The notes beneath the pieces were generated by a model. It ran no database searches. It was given only the letters and a program-made list of their open reading frames with translations, and was not told the origin of the DNA. Below are positions 1-10,840 of a stretch of 64,000 bases of DNA, piece after piece (within the stretch, counting starts at the first letter, position 1; each line of letters starts with the position of its first letter). This DNA is from Chrysemys picta bellii (Eukaryota; Chordata; Testudines; Emydidae). The position numbers and the translations under genes were made by a program. Location: positions 2,294,001-2,358,000 of the forward strand of contig NC_088798.1 in assembly GCF_011386835.1 (NCBI RefSeq), given 5' to 3'.

Positions 1-34
1 GTACTCCTGTTCTTTTTTTTATTATTATTATTGA
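1..34 (-). repeat. Edge fragment of turtle short interspersed element plus TTA tract
   Basis: The first 17 bases are the reverse complement of the leading module of the short element seen more fully at 26743-26887, 39278-39396 and 39755-39880 (AAAAGAACAGGAGTAC). They are followed by poly-T and a short (TTA)n run. The rest of the copy lies before the window. Confidence 0.6.
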
Positions 35-106
35 GTCTGCAAAATAAAAAAAATCCTACGTAAATAAATTACAACAATTTGGACGTGTGCATGTGCATAT
101 TTATTT

Positions 107-135
107 GTTTTTCCTAAAGTATTTTAGGAAAAAAC
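107..135. repeat. Small inverted repeat
   Basis: GTTTTTCCTAAA and TTTAGGAAAAAAC flank a 4-base GTAT loop, an almost perfect hairpin. It is AT-rich and has no recognised role. Confidence 0.4.
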
Positions 136-211
136 TCCCAGAGCGGTCACCAGCAAGAGTTGGTGGCCACACTCTGAGGACACCAAAAATTTTGTTGTGA
201 GAACCCCTGAG

Positions 212-690
212 CAGAGGTTCCCAATTTTTCTTATTGCATACCCCCTTCCAGATCTACCGGCTGCCCACGTACACCTACCCTTCTCATCACGGATAGTATG
301 TGTTTTCTTTTTAACACTACCTGTCTTTAGCCAGCCGTACATATTTCACCGTTAAGTACAGACAGAGTTATAGCGGGACATATACAACTGGAAAAAAAAA
401 ACCCTAAGTTCTGAACTCAGACTCAACAGTTGCTGGGCAACTGAGCCCGCACTGTACGGTGATTGGAGGTGAGGACTCTGTACATCAGTGGTACATCTTG
501 AAGTAAATTAACTCCTGTATTTTATAAAACAAATTCTCACACAGTTTCAAAGCTTCATCCGAGTAGCCTATTATGAAAATGCAATAAAATTAACAAATAA
601 TATCCACCACCACACAATTTTTCCCGTGTATCCCCCAGAGATGTCTCCTGTACCCCCAGGGGTACACATACCACAGTATGGGAACCCCTG
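212..690. mobile_element. hAT-like MITE, degraded
   Basis: The ends are inverted repeats: CAGAGGTTCCCAA at the left and the reverse complement of a right end reading CAGGGGTTCCCAT. The flanking 8-mers (CCCCTGAG and CGCTAGAG) agree at only 5 of 8 positions, so the target duplication is decayed or absent. No transposase frame is present. The call rests on terminal symmetry and resemblance to the better-preserved hAT MITEs elsewhere in the window. Confidence 0.5.
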
Positions 691-3600
691 CGCTAGAGGG
701 CTGGGAAACTAACAAACAGTGCCAGTCATGACGTGATCAGGGCACTTTAAGCAACTTTCTCCACTGGTAGTAGAAGTATGAGACCTGATCCCACAAATAA
801 ATGCATTGCATATGTATGTACGCCTTGTGGTTTGTAGGATGAATGGCATTCATGCCTGTAACTAATTTGTGCACAGAGAGACAAATTAGTCCATGAATCT
901 TAGCTTTACGGGTTCTTTGTGCATAATACTAATATTTAAATTTTACTAATTAAAACAAATCAAAATCATACAAGGGCAAAATGAGACAATCAGATAATTT
1001 CAACAGCCTGCTTTCCGCCCAAGAGCAGACACATTCGCTGTTCAGGCTGACAGTCTGGAGTGATAATATAGCCTCAAATTGGGAGAAGGGGGAAGACACG
1101 CTCTACGGTTAAGGCAGCAACAGCAGCCCAGATTTAGAACCCAAGAATGGTCACACTTTAGTCAGCATTTAAAGGGACACTTTCAGACCAAACATGGGCC
1201 CACATTTAGATTTAGTACAGATGTTTCTATCAGATTGAGGCTTACATGTCCATGATTTTTTTTTTAAAGTGAACTTTATGTTCTTTTAAATACCCAGTCT
1301 TTTCTTGCAGTGTTTGCAACCCAAATATCGCAACATTTTGGCATGGCCTGAGTTCCAGAAAATTAAAGACTAGAAACAAAAACTAGTGAGTCTAGCGGCA
1401 CTGTTCAAACTTATTAAAAAAAGAGTAAATAAATAAAAACACATTAAAATAGTATTCTAAAAGTTGTAATGATTTAAAGTGGTGTTAGAAAACCAGGTCA
1501 ACTGGTTTAATCAATTCATCTGACAGTATCCTTTTACCGTTAATTCAATATATTTTCCTAGTTTAATTCCTTTGGGTTTTGGTTGTTTGCTACAAACAAA
1601 CCCACATTCTGGGAAACTTCCAATGTAACTTTCCCAAAGCACTCCCCTGAAATGTCTGTGTAGTGTTCCTATCCCTTACTTGTCACCAATACACTTGAGT
1701 ATTGAACTATCGATCTTTACAGATCCTCAAGACTGTGCTTAGCCCTTCCCCCATCCCAAAAACCTTACAATCTACAATTAGATGGGACACAAGTGAGAAT
1801 AACAATGGAGAAGATGAGGGTTATTCCAGTGAGATCATGTGGTTACTCAGGCATGTGCACATATTGATAGTTCAATTGAAAGAAAATACCATTGTTGACT
1901 CACTACGTGTAGGCATTTTGAGCAAAGTGAGTTAAGGAGGGATGTGAAGGAGAGGAATGACTAAAACAGGGAAGGAATTCCATGAGTAGGGAAGCTTTCT
2001 CCTATCTAACCATGCTGCTCCTCCCACATTCCTTCAGAGATATGCCGTGCCAAACCACTGCATAGACCATCAGAACTGTTTCCATAGTGATGTCACAGAC
2101 ACAATGTCTTGTGAGATCACAGGGACTGAGGAGGAGGAGGAGCAAAATTCTGAAGAAGAGGACTTCCTGTGGCTATTGCATGGATAATCGGTGTGCTGGG
2201 AATGAACCAGGTATCACAGCTTACTTGACACTGCAGTGAAACCTAATCAAGATGCAGCTCTCATCAGACCACTTATCTCAGGGCTGTCCCCTAAGTATTT
2301 CCCAAAGATGCAGGATACAATTCTGCTCCAACTTTATTAGGCCAACTCTGCTAAGCAGCCAAATTTTGTCAGCTCCTTGAATGGTCTCTTAAAACAGATT
2401 TGACTGTATTTTTAAATTTTCCCCAAGAGCAGCAGTGGCTACACAAATGGATCTCATGTTGAAATCTGCGCGAGTTCTGCACATAGAAGGACAGCAGGAC
2501 TGCCCCTTAGTGAGAAAGTAGAGGGAGGAAAAAACCCTGAAGTGCCTGAGTAGACAGACTGTAAAGCTACAGTGGAAGAATATATTTGGTACTTGGTCTA
2601 GTGCCTTCATCAGATGACCTCAGTGTGTTCTGTGGAAAGGGCCAAGTTATATTTTTAATTGTGGTCCTTGGGCTGGGTTTATAATTTAAGGCCACATGCA
2701 ACTCTCAGTCCACAGCTGAGCTCCCATCTAAGAGCAATGGAGTTAGCAGAGTTGCTGTTACACATAGCTTAATTCAGTGGAAAGTAAAAATACTAGGCAC
2801 TTTTAGGACTATGTCTTTTTGCCCTTTGGTTATATGGTACCTGGCAGATGTGATTACCTGATTTGCACACGCCATTGCTGTGATGCAAATCAGGTACACA
2901 ATTGTGTAGCTAAATTATTTGAAAATCTGGCTCTGTTACTGTCAGGCTCAAGAGTTAACACTCAACTGAGACATACAGGATGGTTCACACCTCAACTGTT
3001 TAATACTGTCTACAGTTTGGTGTTGACAATTCTGCATTATTTTCTATTTAGTTCACATTTGGGTGGTTCTCTATACAATCATAAGGTCTAGACATTTTTA
3101 AAGAAAGTTTGCATTCTGCAGAATCTGAAGGTCATAAGGGCTGGAAGATATTTCAAGAAGGCAGGTAAACCAGATTTTGTGAAACCACACCAATTCACAA
3201 TAATCCTGGAAAAAAACCCAGGCAAGGGATAGAGGTACTGCACAGAGAGTTTCCCCAGGCAATGAAATTCAGCCACCTCTAGGGTAAAAACAGTAACGCT
3301 AACAGTACTGCCAAGAAATTTAGGACAGGAAGTGAAGAATCGTTATCCAATTGAAAATGCAGGAGAGATTCTGAGACACAATGCAATTACCCAGTTGGAA
3401 TTTGGCCAACATCATTAACCACTCTATTCTTAGGTTTAAAAAAGAATGTCTCAGAGAATATTTAGTGACTAAAATGGTCCGAGACCTCAGTTTTACCTCT
3501 CATCTACAAAACTGCACCCCACTCCCCCAAGTATCACAGCACCCCCAGCACTATGCTGGGAAATGGTTCAGAACCAACAGAAAGCATCTTCTATTGCACT

Positions 3601-4385
3601 TCTCCAGTACCACCACCTGCAGTAACTCTGTGTCCTTCTCACCCAAGAGCAGGCTTGGAAATATGTATATTTGTTTAATGGCCTCGTATGAATATAGTTT
3701 ATGGTGTCCATTCCCATTCCGATTTAGTTCATGGATCACCATTCCCCTATGCTGTACAGGTTCAGTGCAGTTCATACGAAGGTTATTACTAGATCAAAAC
3801 AGAGGAAGTGCAAGTGCAAGAACTTTACATGCCAAATGTCTTCCAAAACTTTATTTCCTAGATTAAACAAAGGAAAATTTCAATACCTACTAAAAGTAAC
3901 ACAGCCAAAACAAGACAGGCATTGTAGCAGCTATAGCAATCCTCCTAAAGGAATCAAGTCCCAGCTAAATATATTTCATTCAAAACTATGGAAGTAAAGG
4001 TCATCTCAATCGGTGTACACTTATTCAGGGACTTCTTTGTTTAGTGTCCAAACTCATTAGCATTTTCTTTTTAATGCAATCGGTTTTAGTCTTCTGACTT
4101 TTGGTGAGACTCAAGTCTGGCTACATGCACTTATGAAGCTTTTTTATGAACGCGTGCACACACGCTATTGTACGCAGAGCAACCTATGCTTCAGAGAAGC
4201 AACTGCCATGAAAAGGGTCTCTCGAGAACAATAGAAGCATTTCATCTACAGTATAAATTAACAGCCTGCAAAATTTCAGTTACAGAGAACCCATCCCAAA
4301 TTTAACAATGTAAGGTACAAAAGTACATCTGAAGTCACTTCCACCACCCACCTCTACCCTGAAGAGTAATCATTTGGATTTCAAC
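691..4385. other. Unassigned non-coding stretch
   Basis: I recognise no exon, RNA gene or repeat family in these 3.7 kb. Open frames are short (up to 161 codons at 3381-3866) and resemble no known protein. If the minus-strand gene starting near 6.6 kb is real, this lies in its first intron. Confidence 0.5.
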
Positions 4386-4605
4386 GCCAAGGCAGCGCTG
4401 TGAAGCGCGAGTGTAGTCGCGCCGCCAGCGCTGCGAGAGCTTTCTCACAGCGCTGCAAGTACTCCACCTCTCCGAGGGGAATAGCTTGCAGCGCTGCAGG
4501 CGCTGATTACACTGGCGCTTTACAGCGCTGCGCTCAGGGGTGTGAAAAAACACCCCCCCGAGCGCAGCAAGTGCAGCGCTGTGAATTGCCAGTGTAGCCA
4601 AGGCC
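4386..4605. mobile_element. GC-rich palindromic MITE with CAGCGCTG motifs
   Basis: The segment contains at least six CAGCGCTG or GCAGCGCTG palindromes, a run of A's within GTGTGAAAAAACACCCC, and a right end ending AGTGTAGCCAAGGCC. An 8-base repeat GCCAAGGC occurs at 4386-4393 and 4597-4604, which may be a target duplication or part of the ends. It has no coding capacity and is far richer in CpG than its flanks. Confidence 0.6.
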
Positions 4606-5660
4606 ATAGTTTATTTAAGAAGAAACCATTTTTGGTGTGAAATCTTATATGCCAAGTTTACAATGAAAGTGCTATGAAACTCCACAGTATTGCCTAGAGC
4701 ACCAAAACTATTAAGTACCTTAAGTTACCATTCAAAATGGGCAGCTTACAGTGTCTGACAGGACCAACTCCTTTTAGAAATACCACAACCCAAAGCATTT
4801 GATTAAAGCCTTCCTTATCTCTTCTGAGCTGAGATATGGTGCAGTCTAACCAATCAGACCAGCCCTTTGTGCCGTGGCCTAAAGAATACCACAGATCTGA
4901 CTAAACTGAAGCCATCAATCCACTCTAATTCTAAAACCAGAAGTCCAAGAAATAAAGAGAAACCCAAGTCTACATCGGATTTATTTCCTAATAATGCCCC
5001 ATTGCCACGTAAAGTTACCAGGCATAAGGCTTATACCAGACAGATTACCAGGAAAAAGGCACAATGTCTGTTCATGCTGTTTAAGAGAAACAACTGTGAC
5101 ACTACAGTAGCAAGAAAAGGGAGGGAGGAGAAATTCCTGTGACCGATCACACAACAACTACACACACATTGTATTTCTCAACTCTCTCAAATTCACTCTC
5201 GAGTTTCAAGCTCTTTCACACTCAGAAGATATGCAATCAGTGTAATCTCATATATGAAAGTCAAACTTTTGACTCCCTCATTCCTTCCCTTTCAGAACCT
5301 CCAAACCCCCAAAGGAATTTCCAAAATCCCTATTAATATTTCTTGCCCCTTTGAAGTCCATTTCCCATAATACTCAGTTCAGTGGGCAATCAACTTCTGC
5401 TGCCCAAAAACTTGACAGTAGTTTATCAAAATCAGACTACAATTTTGGGGAGTGACCACAAGAACCACACTCCAAATAGTTCTACTGAAGAACAAGCAAC
5501 TGCCCAGGGAGCAGAGACCCAATTTAACACAGAATGGCAACACGGTGAAAGTCACTGGGCCACAATGCTTAACCAGATTCAGAGTTTCTTTCCTTCCTTC
5601 CTTACTAGAAGTGGGGCCACATAGGGAGATGAAATACTTAACACATAGCTAGAATGTCCA
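4606..5660. other. Unassigned non-coding stretch
   Basis: No supported feature was seen. The short open frames at 4867-5142 and 5139-5336 are low-complexity or unrecognised. Confidence 0.5.
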
Positions 5661-5789
5661 GTGCATCTGACGAAGTGGGTATTCACCCACGAAAGCTTAT
5701 GCTCCAATACGTCTGTTAGTCTATCAGGTGCCACAGGACACCTTGTCGCTTTTTACAGATCCAGACTAACACGGCTACCCCTCAGATAC
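5661..5789 (-). repeat. Turtle short interspersed element
   Basis: Read on the minus strand this copy begins with a module ending GTGTTAGTCTGGAT. It continues through TGTGGCACC and GACTAACAGACG, and ends with the module GCATAAGCTTTCGTGGGTG...CACTTCGTCAGATGC. The order (leader, TGTGGCACC module, AAGCTTTCGTGG module) is the same as at 39755-39880. It is non-coding. I cannot name the family with certainty. Confidence 0.75.
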
Positions 5790-6490
5790 AGTTCTGCACA
5801 CTACTTCTTGGCTGCAGGCTAGCTTCTCACTGCTCGCCTGAGCCCTAGGGGAGAGACCCGGCTTATCCCTCCCTCTTGCCTCTGGGGTGACGGTACAGAT
5901 TCTTCTCTCCTCTGCTGCCCATCTTTCCTATCAGCCTGAGATACCCCCCCGCCCCCACTCCCTCCTCCTTTCCCAGCCAGCCCAGCACCACCTCTCCTGC
6001 CCCCCTGCCCCCGCTGAAGCCCCCAAACGCTTCCCATCCCTCCTGCCGCCCAGGCATAGGGCTCCCCATTGCCCAGCCCCAGCTTAACCCCCCACCCCCG
6101 CAGCTGGCCGGGCCCAGCCCCCCCCTGCGGGGCACGCCCACCCCCTGCCCGGCTCTGAGCCCCTGCCCCTCCCCGGCCTGGCTCTGAGCCCGCTCCCAGG
6201 CAGCCCCCGCCCCAGCCGTGGGGGTCCCAGCCCCGTCCCCGCCAGGCCCCGGGGGGGCGGCCTAGGCCTGGGCCCGGCCCCTGGGCCCCCAGCCCCTCCC
6301 GCGCCAGTGCAGCCCCCTCCCCCTGGCCAGGCCTGCCGGCCCTTGGGGCCCAGGCGGCCGCCGCCCCCCGGCCGGGCCCGGCCCCCCGCGGCCCCCCCTC
6401 CCCCGGGGGCAGTCGGGGGGTTTACAGCGGGGGCAGCGCCAGCCCTTCCCCCCACGCTCGGCACCACGAGTCCCCAAGCCAGCAACTCAC

Positions 6491-6660
6491 CTCCGCGCAC
6501 TCTGACCCCCGACCCCGTTCTGAGCGGCAGCCCGGCCGGCCAACCGGAGCGGCCGCTCCCGCCGCCGGGGGCGGGGCTTCCTCCCCGCCGACCCGGACGC
6601 AGGCGCGCGGACGGCTGGCAGCCGGGCGCCCGCCGCGCGGCATCCTGGGGCCTGTAGTCC
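6491..6660 (-). other. Candidate first exon of a minus-strand gene (possibly ERI3)
   Basis: The 3' boundary is a good donor: on the minus strand the sequence reads GCGGAG|GTGAGT, with the exon ending at 6491. The 5' boundary is set only approximately, by the ZNF143-type motif at 6640-6662. A minus-strand ATG lies inside that motif, at 6643-6641. From it a frame of about 50 codons, rich in Arg, Gly, Ala and Pro, stays open to the donor, but it does not resemble the ERI3 N-terminus as I remember it. The exon may be wholly untranslated. No further exon of the gene was recognised between 1 and 6000, which is compatible with a long first intron. Other genes are not excluded. Confidence 0.4.
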
Positions 6661-6662
6661 CG
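6640..6662 (-). promoter_or_regulatory. ZNF143/SBS-type promoter motif
   Basis: On the minus strand the sequence reads GGACTACAGGCCCCAGGATG. This matches the ACTACA..(C)CCAG.ATGC pattern of the ZNF143 (Staf) site found in many CpG-island promoters. It sits upstream of the minus-strand donor, in the position expected near a transcription start. The site is seen directly; the function is inferred from the family. Confidence 0.6.
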
Positions 6663-6785
6663 GGCCCCGGCGGGGCGCGCGCGGCTGGGGCAGCGGCGGG
6701 GCGGGGACCGAGGCGCGACGCCTCCCCTCAGGGGCGCAGGGGCCCAGCCCAGGCCTCGCTGGCGGGGAGGGCCGGCGGCCCGGGG

Positions 6786-7200
6786 ATGGGGGGCGGTGGG
6801 GCCAGGTCCCGTGGGGGGTGTGGGGCCGGTGGCCAGGAATCGGGGTCCCGGCTATGGGGGGCCGTGGGGCCAGGTCCCGTGTGGGGCCGGTGGCCAGGAA
6901 TCGGGGTCCCGGCCATGGGGGGCAGCAGTGGGGCCAGGTCCCGTGGGGGGTGTGGGGCCGATGGCCAGGAATTGGGGTCCCGGCCCTGGGGGGCAGCAGT
7001 GGGGCCAGGTCCCGTGGGGGGTGTGGGGCCGATGGCCAGGAATCGGGGTCCCGGCAATGGGCGGCCGTGGGGCCAGGTCCCGTGGGGGGTGTGGGGCCGA
7101 TGGCCAGGAATCGGGGTCCCGGCCATGGGCGGCCGTGGGGCCAGGTCCCGTGGGCGGTGTGGGGCCGATGGCCAGGAATCGGGGCCCCGGTTTTGGGGGT
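6786..7200. repeat. GC-rich minisatellite, about six units
   Basis: The core CCAGGAATCGGGG recurs at 6833, 6894, 6965 (with AATTGGGG), 7036, 7104 and 7172, giving periods of 61, 71, 71, 68 and 68 bp. Each unit also contains GGGGCCAGGTCCCGTG. Differences between units are small indels such as GGCAGCAGT against GGCCGT. The long open frames across this block, on both strands, come from its lack of stop codons and are not genes. Confidence 0.92.
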
Positions 7201-7250
7201 CACTGGCGCCATGTATGGGGGCATTGGTGGTGCCAACCCCACGTGTTCAG

Positions 7251-8162
7251 ACACCATGAGACTTTGAATATATGGTCCGGTTCTCTCTCTTTGCCTTCGG
7301 GTTCTTGAGCCTTTAGGGTTTTCAAACTTTTCTTTCTCTCACCAGGAGGGCTAGACGCTTACACAAAATCTCCCTCCTGCCCCAGGCCTCCAGCAGGTGG
7401 GGGTTTGAGGAAAAGACCAAATATGGCGAGACTCACCCTAAAATTGTGAGAGTTGGCAACACCGCAGTGCGGCTGGGGCTTGACTCAGGTCCTTGGGGAT
7501 TAAGGAACCTAGGATTAGACTATGGAAAGTAGTATTGTCCCTAAAGCTACTGTCTGCCCCTCTCCTTTACGGCAGGTCTTCTTTCTGCCTAGAACCTGCC
7601 CAAGCCCCTTCCTTGCCACAATTTTAAAGAAACAGCACACACACACCATCACACATTCCCCCCTTTCTTTCTGTACAATCTTTAACCAAAGCTATAGCAA
7701 ATGATGGATCCACATACACATCATCACCACACACTCAGATCTGGTCAGCAGCATGCTTTGGGGAGGCTTTTGTCCAGGTGATTCACTTTGATTAAGAAAT
7801 CTCAAAGGTGCAGATGCCTGTTTGTGAGATTTCGGACTCTTCTCAACAGGATTCTCTCCTTTCGCTAGGTCTGTAGTGTGAGCACCATTGCTGCTACGTT
7901 CATATTACAATTCAACTCTTTCTCAAGCTAGCTGAAGATGCTGTCTATTCTCTTCTGAGTACCTTGATCAGACTCAGTCATGGAGGCTGTTGGAGTGCAG
8001 CTAGAACCAATGACAACAGCTGTGATTATATATGTTAATAAAGGATATATATTGAACAATCAGAGCTGCATTTGATGACCTAAGCTTAGATGAACCTTAG
8101 GCTGCCCACCTCCCCTCTTCCCTCAATCACTGGGGACATGACCACCCTATCCATCACTTAGG
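7251..8162. other. Unassigned non-coding stretch
   Basis: No gene or named repeat was recognised. There is a short CA-rich patch near 7636-7647. Confidence 0.5.
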
Positions 8163-8924
8163 CCCATAATTAGGGCCCTACCAAATTCACAGTCAATTTC
8201 ATGGTCATAAGATTTTTAAAATAATAAATTTCATGATTTTAGTTCTTTAAATCTGAAATTTCACGATGTTGTAATTGTAGGGATCCTGACCCAAAAAGAA
8301 GTTTGGGGGGGTCACAAGACTATTATGGGGGGGTTGCAATACTGCTACCCTTATTTCTGCACTGTTGCTGGCGGCGTCACTGCCTTCAGAGCTGGGCGGC
8401 CGGAGCGCGGCAGCTGCTGGCTGGGAGCCCAGCACTGAAGGCAGAGCCACTGCCGGCAGCAGCGCAGAAGTAAGGATGGCATGGTATGGTATTGCCACGC
8501 TTACTTCTGCGCGGCTGCCTTCAGAGCTGGGCCCTCAGCCAGCAGCCGCCACGCTCCTGCTGCCCATCTCTGAAGACAGCAGCATAGGTCTGGTATTGCC
8601 ACCCTGACTTCTGTGCTGCTGCTGGTGGGGTGCTGCCTTCAAAGCTGGGTGCCTGGAGAGCAGTGGCTGTTGGCCAGCCGCCCAGCTCGGAAGGCAGCAC
8701 TGAAGTCAGAGTGGCAATACTGTGACCCCCTAAAATAACCTTGTGATGCCCCTGAAAATCCCTTTTGGGTCAGGACCCCCAATTTGAGAAATGCTGGTCA
8801 CCCTCGTGAAATCTGTATATTATAGGGTAAAAGTGCACAAAAGACCAGATTTACCTGTGGGACACCAGATTTCACAATCCGATATTTTTCATGGCCGTGA
8901 ATTTAGTACAACCCTACCCATAAT
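8163..8924. mobile_element. hAT-type MITE with exact 8-bp target duplication
   Basis: The element spans 8171-8916 (746 bp), flanked on both sides by CCCATAAT (8163-8170 and 8917-8924). The ends are inverted repeats: TAGGGCCCTACCAAATTCAC at the left and, read from the right, TAGGGTTGTACTAAATTCAC. The interior holds further inverted GC-rich segments carrying CTTCAGAGCTGGG and CAGCAGC. No transposase is encoded, so it is a non-autonomous copy. Confidence 0.85.
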
Positions 8925-9130
8925 GTGGGTATCATTTTTGATCTGGCCCCCTCTGTAGATCTAAATCATGCCAATTCTTTCTGCATTACACTTCTAAGAT
9001 ACAGCCTTTCCAACCCAGCCACACTGCTAATGCTGGAGGCAAAGCAGGGTTTGGGGTGTAGGCTGACAGCTCGCGACCCCCCACATAATAACTTCACGAC
9101 CCCCTGAGGGCTTCTGACTCCCAGTTTGAG
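8917..9130. repeat. Possible remnant of another hAT-like MITE
   Basis: The 9060-9121 segment (CTCGCGACCCCC, CTTCACGACCCCCTGAGG, CCCAGTTTGAGACCCCCTGG) looks like one end of a different non-autonomous family. The opposite end was not found. Confidence 0.3.
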
Positions 9131-9134
9131 ACCC

Positions 9135-9535
9135 CCTGGCAAATACTCATCCAGCCTTTGCTATCCATACACACTGTTAAAACTCTCATCCAGGCCTTCA
9201 TCGTCTCACAGCCTGACTACCACAACCTCGTCTTCTCTGCCCTTGACAAATGCAATATTGCCCGGCTCAGATCCATTCAAAATGCTGGTGCAAAAAAACA
9301 TTTTCCTAGCTAATTCCTGACCATTTCATTCCACTCTTTGCCTTCTTCCACAGGCTCCCTCTCCTCCAGCACATAAAGTATAAGCTACTTGTCTTCACAT
9401 TCAGGGTCCTTCACCCTGCCCGTCATCTCTCATACACTATTGAGATGTCAACTCCTGCCTCCAATCAGCCAAAAATACCAGCCTTCACCACCTACTTGTT
9501 AAATCTTTCAAATGTAACCCACACACCTCCTAGGT
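9135..9535 (+). mobile_element. LINE fragment, L2/CR1-group-like
   Basis: Reading forward from about 9180, a broken frame gives DYHNLVFSALDKCNIARLRS and then IQNAGAK. This matches the conserved region after the polymerase domain in L2/CR1-group elements (DYCN..L..L....L..LQ..QNAAA). Stops follow within about 30 codons. A 3'-end-like segment of the same kind reappears at about 9848-10040, after a tRNA-like SINE, which suggests the SINE interrupted the LINE. Confidence 0.5.
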
Positions 9536-9579
9536 GTGGTGCTCTGTCCCAGCGAGTGGCACCGAGACCACGGAGAGAA

Positions 9580-9700
9580 AAATGAATGAGTCTGCTCTAC
9601 AGCATTAGCTAAGGGCTATGTGGCTTTTATCCCACGCAGTAGAGGCTCATGCATTTACCTCCAGAGGGCCCAGGTTCGATCCCAACAACCGGGGTTTGTC
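9580..9700 (+). repeat. tRNA-derived SINE head
   Basis: TAGAGGCTCATGC and GGTTCGATCCC stand at the spacing of A and B boxes of a Pol III promoter. The acceptor and anticodon stems do not pair as in a real tRNA. The reverse-strand sequence at 25490-25590 is related. Confidence 0.5.
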
Positions 9701-9847
9701 TGTTTTACAAGTGGGGGACAAACAATTGTGCTTCCGTCCTCGTGGGAGGTGCTCCCCACAAATATCCGCAAAGGCTCCTCCAAATACTCCTTTGCTGTAA
9801 TTCCTTCAAAAACATGACCAAGGTTGGGAATCTGGTGAGCTCTCACC

Positions 9848-10040
9848 CCTGCCTGTCATGCTGACCAATACTGTCTCATTGTGCTCCACTCTCTCTCTGT
9901 CCCCACCGGTTGCCTCTTTTCTTGTGCTTAGATTGTAAGCTCTTTGGGGGAGGGACCATTTTTTTGCTCTGTTCGTAATGCACCTAGCACAATGGGGGCC
10001 TAATCCATGAATGTCGTTTCTAGGCACTATCACAATACAA
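9848..10040 (+). repeat. LINE/MIR-type 3' tail
   Basis: The string TTAGATTGTAAGCTCTTTGG, followed by AGGGACCATTT and CACCTAGCACAATGGGGGCC, is a common amniote LINE/SINE 3' tail. Related tails occur at 12485-12560, 22640-22720 (minus strand) and 37190-37300. Confidence 0.55.
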
Positions 10041-10079
10041 AGAATCATTTTGATGGTGAAAGAAGAAAGCTTAAGACCT

Positions 10080-10290
10080 CTTTGGCTACAGACCTTACAG
10101 CGGACCGGGCACAGCAGCTGTAAGGTCTCCCATGTAACTGCCTCCAATGAGCGACGGTAGCCATGGCAATGGGAGATCATCTCCCGCCGACGTTGTGCTG
10201 TCCACACCGGTGCGCCTGTCGGTGAAACTGATGTTGGTCAGGGGGTGTTTTTTTCACACTCCTGATCGACAAAAGGGCTAGTGTAGACAT
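10080..10290. mobile_element. Degraded TIR-type MITE
   Basis: The segment runs from GACCTTACAGCGGACCGGGC, through CATCTCCCGCCGACG and GGGGGTGTTTTTTTCACACTCC, to GCTAGTGTAGACATAG. This is the layout of a turtle palindromic MITE whose ends read TGTAGACATAG. Internal hairpins such as GGGGTGT...ACACTCC are visible. No clear duplication was found. Confidence 0.45.
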
Positions 10291-10840
10291 AGATATCAAA
10301 AGTAAGGCTCTCAGCCTCATATCTATAGAAGCAAAGATATTTAAAATGAAGATTTCCCTCTGAGGTTGGCAGCATCGTTTGTTCCAGTCTGTCAGCCCAG
10401 AGGCAGTTGAGCTGGGCCTACTCCAGTGACTGACAAGTGAGTTGGCCAATAGCTCAGCAGAGCTGAGATGGAGTCTATTTCTTGCACAATTCTCTCAGCA
10501 AGTTGTACTGTTCGCCACCAGTCCATTCCCACGTATGTGGTGGGGCCTGTCAGTAACATATTCCAAGAGTTTGGAGTTCAGAGCTGGCCGGGTGTCAACC
10601 AACCATCAACAGCCATTGTCCAGCAAGAGAGCTACAATGCAACGACTCGCCTGCTTGAGGCCCCACCAGGAGAATTGCTCAGTCTTGCCTGGAGACTCAG
10701 CAGTGCCCATCAGACAGGCCTGGACTTGTGTTCTCCAAGCACCTGGACGGAGGGTATAAAACTGAACACAGGGGGCCTAGGCTTGGCCTTTCTACTTCAC
10801 CCATCTATACTGCAAGCAACAAGGACATTCTGAAGACTCC
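10291..10840. other. Unassigned non-coding stretch
   Basis: Two overlapping forward frames (10442-10759 and 10468-10833) exist but resemble no protein I know. No other feature was recognised. Confidence 0.45.

Larger units (their letters stand above)
5990..7250. promoter_or_regulatory. CpG island, probable promoter of a minus-strand gene
   Basis: This block is very GC-rich with dense CpG, especially 6320-6720, and contrasts with AT-rich flanks. It holds a ZNF143-type element at 6640-6662 and a consensus splice donor on the minus strand at 6490-6485, as expected for a TATA-less housekeeping promoter with a short first exon. Part of its GC content comes from the minisatellite at 6786-7200. In mammals ERI3 lies upstream of RNF220 on the opposite strand, so ERI3 is the leading guess, by synteny only. 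Confidence 0.65.

Noticed and set aside
6786..7200. A CRISPR-like array
   Set aside because: The repeats are contiguous with no unique spacers and the genome is vertebrate. It is a minisatellite.
6487..7308. Long open frames on both strands (up to 256 codons) across the GC-rich block
   Set aside because: They are produced by the stop-free minisatellite: all frames are open and encode the repeated unit. No real protein is indicated.
9620..9700. A tRNA gene
   Set aside because: A- and B-box-like strings are present, but the stems do not pair as in a tRNA and a related diverged copy exists at 25490. It is a SINE head.
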